This document shows positions 1 to 10,900 of a stretch of 64,000 nt of DNA, piece by piece. Below the pieces are notes generated by a model that saw only the letters and a program-made list of their open reading frames with translations, did not search any database and was not told the origin of the DNA. The DNA comes from Multifurca ochricompacta (lineage: Eukaryota > Basidiomycota > Agaricomycetes > Russulales > Russulaceae): assembly GCA_022496185.1 (NCBI GenBank), contig WTXG01000029.1, positions 1 to 64,000 on the forward strand, read 5' to 3'. The position numbers and the translations under genes were made by a program. Each line of letters begins with the position of its first letter. Positions within the stretch are counted from its first letter, which is position 1.

Positions 1-2274
1 TTGAGCGATAGCCCGTTGTTGACCAAGACAGACGACTCTTCAGCAGGAATGCCAACCATCTTGTAGTGTGTCTGGTCAGAAAATGACTTTGTCGTTGAAC
101 CGACAGCCACTCGGTTGCCTAGCTCACGCCAACCACCCAACGACTCAAGCCAGAAAATGAATCCAAGAATATTTTGGGCTCACTCTGAGAATCGAAAACT
201 CCGGACATGCCAATATCACGAATAATCGTGTAAGTGACGTCACGCCAGATAGGGAAAGGGTCGGGTGGAGATAGTTCAAAAACCACCCTCTGTGCCTCAA
301 GCGTCGAGGAGGGGAGTGGCCACTCATGCGCGCGTATTTTGAGAGATTGTGCCTGAATTTCCAGTTGACATTTGCGACAAGTTGGATTATGCATCATGTT
401 TCCAGATATGCCGCTGTAGTGCTCGTGATCAATTGTTGAAGCCTCGCTGTTGAGTGATCTCGATTGTTGATTTAAGGTAGCTAGCTCTAGGCGTTTCTCT
501 GACCGTTCCTGTTGGGCATGGGTCTTGATGTCATCGTAAAGGTGTTGGAGGGTATCGGAAGTACGAAAATACTGCACATAAAAAGAAGACTCGACCACAC
601 TGTTAGAGAAGACGGATGTGGTATACAGGGCTCCTTTGTGTCGCTGGGAAAGATACTCTTCAATACGCTGTGCGCGGCGTAGGGAGCCTGAATGGTGGAG
701 GAGTAGAGAATGGAGGAATTTCGGGGAAATCTCTGGAGAGTATTGGTTTAGTAGGCGGCATTTCTGAATTGTCAGGGTATCCAGGGCGACCCACAGATCC
801 ACAATTGTCAGGATCATAATAGAGTTATCTTCGGCGTTAGTTCCATAGAGGTCATTCGCGCCAGCAAAATACTGCTCTATGCACGAGGCAATTACAAGTG
901 GGGCATCGTCTTTGTACAGAGATCCAGTTATCCAATCTTTCAAGTACTTCTCCACAGAAAACTCGAAGTCAGCAAGAGCGACGCGTTGGTTATGGACAAT
1001 TGCTTGTGTGAGTTTGCCCTTAGTGAACTGAATGAAATCGTGCACGTTATTGAGACGCGATCCATGAGAAGGGATAAACCGCCTCCGCGAGTGACTGTGT
1101 GATGTCAAGCGAAGCATCCGCTCAAGGTATTGTCGTGAATTGTCAAGGGTAATGGCTGTGTCTACAGCCGAATCTAGCTCTTCAGGTCGCCAAGGCGGAC
1201 AGACCGACACAACGTCTTGGAAGGCCGACCACCGCTTCTGAATGATTGCCTCGGTCTCCTGTGCGGCTCCGTGGACGAATTCATACACACCATAAGATCC
1301 TACGGAGCCTAATTTGGATAGACGGCGAACTGCTTTGACCCTCATTGTATAGAGTAGCTCACTGGGAAATTCCCGGCGCGTGCAATTTAGAAGGAGATAG
1401 GCATGGAAGTGCAGCATGAAATATTTGTAGAGATTGGTGACACGCAGTGAGGTCTGCATGGTGACTTTAAGAATAAGCCATAATGGGGACCTTCTCCAAG
1501 GCTTGTACGCGTCATTCCATAGTACCTCGTCCCCTATACGTTTTGTGATGCGATCCACAACTGCGGGCTTTCCAAAACCTCTGAGGATTCCTACCAATAA
1601 CTCTGATATGTACCTTGGATGGGCACTCTCACGAACCTCATGGACGATAGATCCTGCCTTGGAAGAGGTCGAAGCCGAATCTAAGATATCGACATCCATT
1701 TTCACGAGGAAGGAGGCTAGTTCCTGAAGAAAGCATTCGTCCGTGAAAGTATCCTCGGATAGTTGGATCGCAGGTCCTGGATAGGAACACAAGAGCTTTC
1801 CTTTGGACGACATTACGGCGGTGGTTAGTGGCGAGACCTCGAAGATTTCGAATTGAACAAAGCCAGTGATGGCAGGTCTACGCACGATAAGAGCAGCATT
1901 CTGCGCTCGAATATGCATGGCAAATACATCTGATGGAAGATCGTGAAATGATGGCCCAACACAGCGCGCCAGATATGTATATACGTACCTCCAAGGACCA
2001 TATTCGATAGAGAACGCTGTATGTCAGCCTCTTCCAGCGGGACCTCTGCAGCCCGGCGAGCTAATTCCATCATCTTGATCATGTGCATCCACGCGGGGCG
2101 CTGTGAAGAAGGGAGGTTTTGGAGGAAGGTTTGGGCGGCTTCTATGAGGAGACGACACAACGCCACATTCATATTTTGTTCAGCTAGCTCTCCTGGGCTT
2201 GCCTGTGGAAGATTCGGAGGCATGAATACATGCTCGACGACGGAACGCAATGCCCCAGGGTCGAAATCGGCCAT
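1..2274 (-). CDS. DUF6606 giant protein, copy 1 (N-terminal part, continues off window)
   Basis: N-terminal portion of a very large fungal protein of the DUF6606-DUF3638-DUF3645 family; function not established. Exon 1 (2274-1989) starts MADFDPG and carries the VFMPPNLPQ motif typical of the family start. A 59-nt intron (1988-1930, GTACGT..CATCAG) joins it in phase to exon 2 (1929 down), giving DVFAMHIRAQNAAL. The same intron sits at the same place in copy 2. Exon 2 is open to a TAG at 119-121, yet similarity to copy 2 continues in another frame to the window edge (conserved stretch SVLVNNGLSL). Either a 56-nt intron (127-72, GTGAGC..GACCAG) restores frame, or a frameshift is present; copy 2 is exonic there. 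The P-loop and C-terminal parts lie outside the window. Family assignment is from recognition of the sequence; the intact status is inferred only for the visible part. Confidence 0.75.
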
Positions 2275-3255
2275 GGGGGAAGGTAATTATGGGAAACAGG
2301 GAGAGCGGGGAACGAGACTACCACGAGACCTGTGTGGACACTGGTGAAAGGCCAAGATTAAGATCATCTCGCCGCCGTTCCAGGTCCGGAGGGACAAAAA
2401 AAAAAGGAAGACAGTGAGAACCACGTGATCTATCTGAAGACACTACGGCCACGTGCGTTAGGGTTTTTTTTTTTGAAATCGAGTTTCATACGCGGTTTCA
2501 GGATGGCACCAAATCGCGCGGCTACATCTAGGGTACAATGTAGCTAACGTGCGTTAGGGTTGCGGAGGAAAAAATACAATAAATACCAGTAAATTACTGG
2601 GCCGCCGTGGGAGGTAGTAATTTACTAGGTCACGTGCCCACGTGACCCAGATACAGCAGTACTACCAAACGGTAGAAAAGGTGTTTAACTATCTATTTGC
2701 ACGTTTTTGACAGCTTATCTCACTCTCTCATCAAAAGCTCGCTTGCATGCTAATTCAAAACCGTCTGTGAAATTTTTTAATATCAAGAACAGGTTCTTTT
2801 CGAAGTTAGATGGCAAACTGGATGAGAACCCGGATGACGAGTTGGTTGGATGAGCCGAATCTTGAGACGTTCCGTCCTGAACATTCTCTCGAGGTCTCAC
2901 CGACCATTGATCTGTCATTTCAGTGTCTTGCAGCAGCTCTTTCTGATGAACTATCAAGTGACACTTCTGTGGCTGCTCCTAACCCTCCAGATGCTCTTGG
3001 AGAGTCCCTATTCATTGAAAACATCACGTGAAGTATCACGTGGAATTTTTGACCGGTAAATTACCAGTAAATTACCACCTTCCCATCAGACCCTCTGTAA
3101 ATCACCAGTAAATTACTTACCACCATTCGATCTCTTCAATGTCCTCCCTCTCCCATTCAGCTGGCGTGCTGCATATGGTCCACATCATTTCTTCGAAACA
3201 TAGACAACTTTCCGGACAAGAGATAATGTTTCTGTATGCTACGTCTTTACAACAT
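2275..3255. other. Intergenic gap between the two tandem DUF6606 copies
   Basis: No recognisable gene. The first 125 bases upstream of copy 1 would hold its promoter. The rest is dominated by the palindrome-rich element listed separately and by two copies of CGTGCGTTAGGGTT (about 2453 and 2551), the second inside a CTAACG/CGTTAG inverted repeat. An 80-codon minus-strand reading frame (2957-2715) was not recognised. Confidence 0.5.
2586..3117. repeat. Candidate MITE with GTAAATTAC palindromes
   Basis: Both ends carry the same motif set arranged symmetrically. The left end has CCAGTAAATTACTGG (2586-2600, arms CCAGTAA/TTACTGG) and TAGTAATTTACTA (2615-2627), then two CACGTG sites (2631-2636 and 2639-2644). 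The right end has two CACGTG sites (3025-3030 and 3037-3042), then GGTAAATTACC (3055-3065), CAGTAAATTACC (3065-3076), CTGTAAATCACC (3095-3106) and CAGTAAATTACT (3106-3117). The mirrored order suggests a non-autonomous inverted-repeat element of about 530 bp. No transposase or clear target-site duplication was identified, so the boundaries are approximate. Confidence 0.4.
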
Positions 3256-6200
3256 TCAGGACGACACCCTTGGCAACTCCTTCTCGCTTAAAGGCCGGAC
3301 GTTCAAAATCTGCCCAAGCTGCGTCTTGTCGTAGCCCATACCCTTCCTTCGTAACGCTATCAAGTCCTTCAATACAGGTATCTTGCTCGTCGCGAATGGT
3401 GAGCTTCCCTTGGTGCGGTGCTCTGGGGGCACGAACCCATCCACCTCAACGCACCTTGCGTCTGGGTGTGCCAGAGATAAGGCAAGCAACGTGCACACCC
3501 TCTCATACTCTTCTCTACTGTCAAAGTATAGCTGCCCTGCAAACAGATTCAACTCTATTCGGGTGTGTAAGGGGGCTGACCACACTTGGGCCGGTGACTC
3601 TGGGACGGAGTAGAATGTGAGATTGGAGAAAGAGCGCATGGTGGCAGTGACTCGTGGTGAGTATAAGTGTAAACTGACGTATTGACTCTTGCGGACGATG
3701 GGAAGTAGCCCGTTCGCCTCATAGGGACTAATTACGACGACAGTATTCATCTTCCCTGATCTGCTTGAAAGTATCCAGTTGACGGGGCGAAGGTAATCCG
3801 TTAAGGCCAATCCGTTAGAATCCGCGGTGGTAATGGCAAAATCTGTCGTGGTGAGAGGAGAAGGGGGCCATTCTTCCATCGAATCCAGTTCCTTGTTGAG
3901 GCCAGTGGGAGAAAAAAGGGGTAAGATGTGTTTGGAAGATCCAGGAATTTTCCCTGTTTCTACAAAGGTGCGGATGTCTTCGTGGATGGCGTGCAAAGCC
4001 GGATGGACCTTCGGAGGGCGTTCCACTTGACGCTCTTGCTCAAATTCGCGGTGTACTTCACGCTCCTGCTCCTCCGCCATCCTAACGTCGACTGACTTCA
4101 CCGCGCCAAGACGCTCCATCCGCTCGTGTATAGCTGGTATGCTACTTATGCCTGAACCCGCCGTAGCGTCCGAGTCATGTACACTCCGAGCTGCCAATGG
4201 GTCATACATCTCTTCCAGGCTTCTTGACTCGGGCTGCAACCAACCCCTCTTCAAAACTGCCAAGTCTCCCGTTGAACTATACTGTCTATACGCCTCTAAG
4301 CGCTTGTGGCGGTGAAGGCCCTGCTCCGCCCAGTGAGGGAGGTGACGGCGGATGTCTTCACAAGTCTCGTGCATGGCCCAGCGTAGAATGTCTCGCGCTT
4401 GAATGGGCTTCTCATGATTTTCTACACTTGGATTATAGCTGCGGATCCTTTGATCAACTTCACCAGGCGCAAAGAACATTACAGAATGACCCTTCCCCAG
4501 TTGACGCATCCGCATGCACCCTGGATCCAAGTCACTCTTGGCCCTTTGACTACTCGGTCTGCTCACCTTGTAACAATCTATCTTTAGTCACCTTCGGCCC
4601 AAGAGTGACAGCTGCACGTGTCCCTTGAGGAAGTTTCAGGTCGGTTCCTCGAGTGTGCGCGTTGTCTAGGTAGACTACGCATTTGTCGAGCTGCTTGTTG
4701 AAAGGAGAGGAGATAAAAGGTTGTATAATCCCGTCCTGGGTGAGCACGGTGAGACCGTCGTCGTCGTTGAAGAAGACAGCTGCGGAGACATCAGGTCGGA
4801 GAGAAAGCCAATGTCAGACCAATTCCTTGTTTTGCAGTTCCAGCATCTGAGCTCCAATGTCTAATAGTACTCGGATTTCAGGATCTTGATTCACAAGACG
4901 CTGCAAGAAAGCTCTCGCGGACTCGCATTCGCCATTTTTTCCTTCCGTACACTCAGTGGTTGTTCTCAGGTTGCAGGAGATACTGCAAAACGAGCGTGCT
5001 GAGCTGAGAGACCGGATCTTCCTGCGAAATTGATGTTGGCAATAAGTATCGATTGTCATTCGTACCACTGAAACCGGTCGTCAAATTTGTCTTGTCTTCT
5101 ACAAGATCCCAGGCAGAGGTGGAGAGCTTGAATGGGAACTCCTTGGCCGCTCGAGGGAAGACGACTTGAGACAGATAAAAGTCGACCACCCTGGTGTTCT
5201 TCTTGAAGAGCGGTATCAGGGAGTCATCAACTTGAGCGCCATCTTCTGTATTTACACCATTCAGCTGGCGTAATGACCCGGGAATATCGTCTATCTTTAA
5301 TGCCACCCAATGCTCATATTCCATCTCGGGATTATCGAGCTTGGCCAAAAGGTCGAAGCACTGCAGTACTTGATCCTTTGTCAAACCTCTGTAATAATAG
5401 CTAAGACACGTTAGGGCGATGGCAACGTCCGGGTGACCGAACTCGGCTCTCAAGCTTGGTACATCCTTGTGTGCGTTGACCATAAGTAGCCTTCCTTGAT
5501 TGGATAACTGAGAGAACCTACCTTAGCGCGATATGGCACAGCTAATAATGTCCTGTGAGGATCAAGACCATAATCCACTCTCCAGCGTTGTTCCTTCAGT
5601 ACGTAGCTGAGAATTCCTTCACCATTCACCAGGAGACCGCGGAGCAAGAGAATTCCACTCCACAAACTCGTTCCTGAGCACTGTGAGTGGACTAGCTGGC
5701 GATCTTCATCTGAGACTTTTCTCTCAACCATGAAGCGGCGAGCGGCACTCCGAGTTTCTCCTGTGAGAACAGTCAGGGGAAGGTTGGAAAATAGGCCTTC
5801 ACAAGCATCATTGGCGACAAGCAAAGATATCTCTCGTGAAACCTCGTAATTGAGGATTCGCATCGTAGGAAACCCTCTCTCGACCTTGCTCAGTTCGAAC
5901 TCCTTTGGAAATTTGGCATGCAGTTGCGTTGCGTGCTCTTGCAACCGGCTAAATACCTGTTGCGTCGTGATCCAACGATTGGGATGATCTTCCACGGGTT
6001 TTGGCTCTCCTGAAGTGCACACGAGTTGATATCGTATGTGAAGAATTTCGTCACTTTCGTCAAGTATATCGCGCGATACTTTGTCCAGCCAGTCCTGCTT
6101 CTCTTTGAGCTCACTGGCAATAGCAAATTTTTCGTGGTCGTCATGTGTCGTCCGGAGGGCATCGATGCACATGAGTTTCTGTGAAAGCATATGTTCTGGC

Positions 6201-6353
6201 TGGACGACGAGAACACCGCCTTCAGTGATGCATCGCCTATAAAGATTCCAAATGTTTTTAACGACTGAATCACCCATTCCCAGACTACGAGAGAATGGGA
6301 CATAATAAATTGGACGATTAGCCAGGCCAGAAAGTCTGTTAGAGAGTAACTGG

Positions 6354-7063
6354 TGTAGGAATAGCGTGAGCTCTGAGCCCGAAACCATCCACTCCGGCCC
6401 GCATTGCCTCCTCACGCCTTCAATCCACTCTCTCTCGAATGTCACCACTTCTGGCTGGACCAGTTCACTTTCTTCATTATAAGTTCTGCTAATAAAACAT
6501 TCTGACATTAATTCGACCTTAGTTTCTGACTGTCTCTGATACAATATAAATGCGATCGATACATAGCACGAAGCATTATCTTTAGACTGCTTGCGCTCCG
6601 GGCCGCCTTCCCGTTCATTCCTTTTCGTCCTAATTGCTTTCTTCATCTCGCCTCTCAGGCTTTAACTTCTTTCTTCACAAATTCTACTTCATCACCGCTC
6701 TTCTCTTAGGTCTCTCTACAGATATTTAAAGGTACATACTTGCTTGTAGTAGGATCACCGAGCAGAAGCGCAATCTACGGTCATTCTCTCTCTCTCTTTC
6801 TCCTTTTGAGTGCTAAAGCAACCATCACGACGACGACAAGCCCAAGGTCAGCGGACCCAGCAGCAGCAAAGCCAGCAAGCCAGCAAAAGCCAGCAAACAG
6901 CCAAAGCCAGCAAGCCTTCGACGTATTCGACATATCGACGCATTTCGGCATATCAAGCATTTCGGCGCATCAGCACTTTCGACGACTTCAGCATCTTCTT
7001 CTCTTTCCCTCTTCTCGCGGAACCTTTCTCCGCAACGAACTCATACGGTCTCGTGATCGTACA
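6354..7063. mobile_element. Solo LTR (710 bp) inside copy 2, TSD CTGG
   Basis: The element begins TGTAGGAATAG and ends GATCGTACA on the plus strand, with TGTA/TACA inverted termini. It is flanked by the 4-base duplication CTGG (6350-6353 and 7064-7067). Removing it with one CTGG rejoins the host reading frame exactly as QMF/QLLSNRLSGL, across the point where family similarity is otherwise interrupted. It holds CT- and AGC-rich tracts and an ATATTTAAAG box near 6721, and no internal retroelement genes, so it is a solo LTR. No second copy was seen in the window. Confidence 0.85.
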
Positions 7064-7155
7064 CTGGAACATCTGGTTCGACAGAGGCTTCAAGGTTATG
7101 ACTCTGACCAGGTTCGAGCCGTCACGAGAGTCGATGCGAAGAGGGGAACAATGAC

Positions 7156-7176
7156 AGATGATTTCCCCTCTCCCAT
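7156..7176 (-). other. Walker A (P-loop) of the copy 2 ATPase-like region
   Basis: Minus-strand codons read MGEGKSS, preceded by TLQLN and followed by VIVPL, before the frame shifts and the first solo LTR interrupts the gene. This is the nucleotide-binding motif of the DUF3638 region. It is easily missed because frameshifts on either side leave no long open frame here. Confidence 0.8.
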
Positions 7177-7505
7177 ATTAAGTTGAAGAGTGAGATTCTT
7201 TTTTGAGACGGGGGAGATCATTTCACGGGAAACGGCCACTTGAACAGGACGAGCTAGAAAATTGGCTTCAATCTGTTGGTAGGAGCTATCTCAGCACTAC
7301 AACAGCTCTTCTCACAAGCAAACGCACTAACCTGAATCAACAGCCAATCAGGGGTTGAATCAGCCATTACACTCTTGCATGTTGTCTCAAGCTCCCGAAG
7401 AAGCTCCTGATATTGATGCCTTGAAGAATACTCGAGAAGGCGTTGAGCTGCTGATATTCGAGTAGAGTGATCGCGTAGCTGGTAATAAAGGACTTCCACG
7501 ATCGG

Positions 7506-7946
7506 TGATGGATCTGGATCTCAAGACGTGCAAATCGGACAAGCTTAATTCTTTGGACACCGCTCAAGATTCTATGGTCTAAGGTTTCATGTTCGGAAGA
7601 GTAAATGCATTCTACCTTTCCATTTTATTACTCCGGTTTTATTTTATTCAAGCGCGACTTAAATCTGTTTCAGTAATCATTCTATTGCACACCCCCTTTT
7701 ACTCAGCATCGCACGCGCTTCATTCTAAAGGACTTGTAGTTTACATTGTATGAACCCCTAGCCATTGCTTTTGGCTTTCTGCTTCGACTCCTTTGTATTG
7801 TGTCTCCTATTTGACTCCTATAGTATAAACTGTATAAAAAACCTATTAGTTTCGCTTGTATCAAATCAGAGTGTCTTGCTTCGCGTCCACCTCTAAACCC
7901 ACTTGCGTGTCTCCATTTGTCTTCTTTTGCGTCCATAATCATACCA
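7506..7946. mobile_element. Solo LTR (441 bp) inside copy 2, TSD ATCGG
   Basis: A second insertion beginning TGATGGATCTGG and ending CATACCA on the plus strand, flanked by the perfect 5-base duplication ATCGG (7501-7505 and 7947-7951). It separates the host fragments ending SSLPD and resuming WKSFITSYA. It has TG..CA ends, no coding capacity and no similarity by eye to the 710-bp LTR. Excision leaves the host one base out of frame at the junction, so another lesion or base-call error lies next to it. Confidence 0.8.
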
Positions 7947-10900
7947 ATCGGGTAGTGAGGAAATTCGATCGCGTGTCAACTGATGCAAGATAGATCGGGG
8001 TGTTAATCGCGGCCAGAGACCGGCGATGCTGGAAACTTCCTCCGCCCTCTGAAATGGCACAAGAGCGCCAGCAATCTTGCAAAGAATCATGTTTTTCCTA
8101 CTTAAGCACTCCTCTCGATAGACGTGGAGAGAATCCTGAAAAGGGATACCACGCTGCGCAGCTCGAGAATTATCTTGTCTAAGAAGTTCGTCAAGACTTC
8201 TTTTTAGATCCTCTCCATAGAGCTGTATCAATGAACCCTGTCGGAGCTCTGTAATAAGTCCATAGAGGTCGTCTGTACAGACATGGTTCTGGCTGCTTTC
8301 AGCTACAACAGTGGAAGGAAGTGTGGAGTACGGTGCAGGGAATGTAGGCAGTCCGTGATTTGATATTTGCGAGGCATCGCAAGAACGTGACACCAACACA
8401 CCGCCAAGCGAGTAAACAGTTGCCCTTGGAGTACCGATAGAATAGTGGGTTGCAAATGAGCGTGGAAAAGTATGTGGAATCAAGGCGTCTTGATTCCCAT
8501 AGTGCGATATAATGTCCTGCAATTCTTGTATGTGAGCTTTCACTTCGTTGTTCCTAGATATTGGCTGCCTGTAATTCTCGACGCGCTCTTCGCAATTGGA
8601 TTTATCGAACCACTCTTCCCGAATGTCCAAGGAGCGGCCGGGGTTCTTCCACAGAGTTATTTTAGACCGAGCGGCAACTGACGAATCTGTCTCCATGATC
8701 GTTCCATACAAGCTATTGCGCCGGGTCCTTTCTCGTTCAGATTGCGCAGGAGTCCGACTTGTATGGTGCACATAATTGCGTATCATGTTCTTCAGACGCG
8801 TGAAAGAAGGAGAGAGTTCATCTGAGAAGTCATAGTAAGAATGGGAGGGCGGCTTTAGACCTCGAAAGCGATGGTCCGTGGCAAATATCAGGATAAGGGG
8901 GACCACATTTGCGTACTTTGACTGGCTGTAACTTGCCGCAGAAAGGCTGAAAACCAATTTGATCCTCAAGTCTTCGGGGTCATTTTCTGCCTCAGTACGA
9001 CAGAGATTATAGATCCCAAACCAGTCCCGTTTGGCATCGAATTTGAGCCAGTATTGGCTGTATCTCATTGAGACTTCGCTATTAGCAGGGCCAAGTGAGC
9101 CCCATGAATACAGCTCATCCCAAGGTATCAACCACCTGCGGTCCAGGGAATGTTTGACATTCCATATACACCATGATGTTTGATAGGCCGCGCGTTCTGC
9201 AGTTCCTCCATCAATCTGAATCATATCCCTTGACTTGTACTCAACGTCGCCAGAAGGTGGTACTGGAATTGACTCGGAGTTAGAACATCAAAGGTCTTGT
9301 GGATAGTACACGTTGTTACGGCGGGCTGTCCGGTCGAGTAATAACTGGTCGCGATCGGATAACTTGAAGGTAGCTGGTTGTGAGTAGAGGGTCTCTATTT
9401 CTCTCGCATGATCAAGAATGGCCCTGGCAGCTGGATGAAAGTCGTGGTGCTGTGACAGTGCCGGGAGGTCGAGCCATGTCACTGTGGCCATAGACTGTAG
9501 ATGTGGCGGGTAGTAAACCCTGTTCGGTGTAAGGTCACTAATTAATTCTAAGAGCTTTGCGTCCTCGGCGTCGAGCCTTTCGAATGACCGGCAAGTAGCG
9601 CTTCGCAAAATATACAATGCCTCTTCTGTTCCGGTATGCCCGAGCAGAGGATCGGGAAGGCAATGACCAGTTAGCGCATGCAAATAGCATTTATAGAGAG
9701 TGCTGTTCAAGCTCCCATTGCCTTTGAGGCATCCAAGATCAGTGTCAACAACCTATTCGTGCCAGCGGATGTGTGTTTGTTCGTCGTTTTCTATGGAAAC
9801 CCCAGTAAATTCTCCATTTTTTGCGAAGGATATTCGTCCATGCGGGACGATGACCCGTCGTGGAGGCAGAAACGTTTTGGAACTTGCCAGGCTGGAACAC
9901 AAGACAAGTTGATTTTTTAAGCCGAACATAGTTCCGCATGATTGGACCTTGTCAACAACGTAGCCTGGGATACTTTGACACTCGAGTTCCAGTTCCTTGT
10001 TGACAAAGAACGACAGGCGCAAGCGAGGAAGAGAAATCTCCAACGGGAGAGTGGCCCGATTTGGAGTGTACGTAATAATAATATACTCAGGAGATTCCAG
10101 TGCCAAGAGCGAGCGGGATATCGCGCTGAAAGTACTTGAGCGGACGTCGACGAGCATCACCAGCGGACCTTCTCGGGGAGAACATCGAGACATGACATGA
10201 GATCGAGAACCCGGCCTTTGTGTGTCAACTAAAGGCGCCAATTGGAAGCGTCCGACGTCCACGGAGATTCAGCTGGACGAAATTCAACTTCGCCAGTTTT
10301 CAAGTCGAGCCAGTGAACATACGGGCTGTGCTTGCAAAATCACTACTTCTCCCTCATGCCGCGCGAATTGAACCTTTAGTTGATCTTGGCCAAATGTCCC
10401 ACGCAAAGTACAAATACCATGCTTTACCTGATGTCCAAAGACAACCGACGAGGTAATGAATTCCATTCCGTGATTGTTGTGTTCAGCAGGGACTACATTA
10501 AGAATTCTCTGCAAGGGCATCAGCAAGATGAATCCAGCAAGAGATCTGCGACGCTCACCGTTCCGAGGACACTCGTGAAGGTGGAATGTTCCGTTATCTC
10601 TCGGGGAAGCCTCCTCAATGGCTTTCCACTTACAAGTAGTTGGCCGGTAAGTATATTATAATGGACATCCTGCCCTCCTTCCGTGGCGCAGGATATCCAC
10701 CGAGAATTGGGTGGGATGAGTACACGCCAGCTAGAGGAAGTATCCCGACGAAATCCCTTCCAAAAGCGTTTAATGGCAAGGTCGAAGCCAGATGGATTCG
10801 ACAAGATGCCTTGTAGGAAGGTGGGCTCAAGAAGGTGGATCAACCGATGATGGCGACAAAGAAGTCGGGTAAGAAAATCAAGGCTTTTGCCTGTGAGATA

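Noticed and set aside
2455..2565. TTAGGG as telomere-like sequence
   Set aside because: Only two isolated single units, not tandem.
5450..6646. Long minus-strand frame starting MKKAIRTKRNEREGG as the natural N terminus of a separate protein
   Set aside because: Its first third is read-through of the 710-bp solo LTR; conserved sequence begins only at QLLSNRLSGL.
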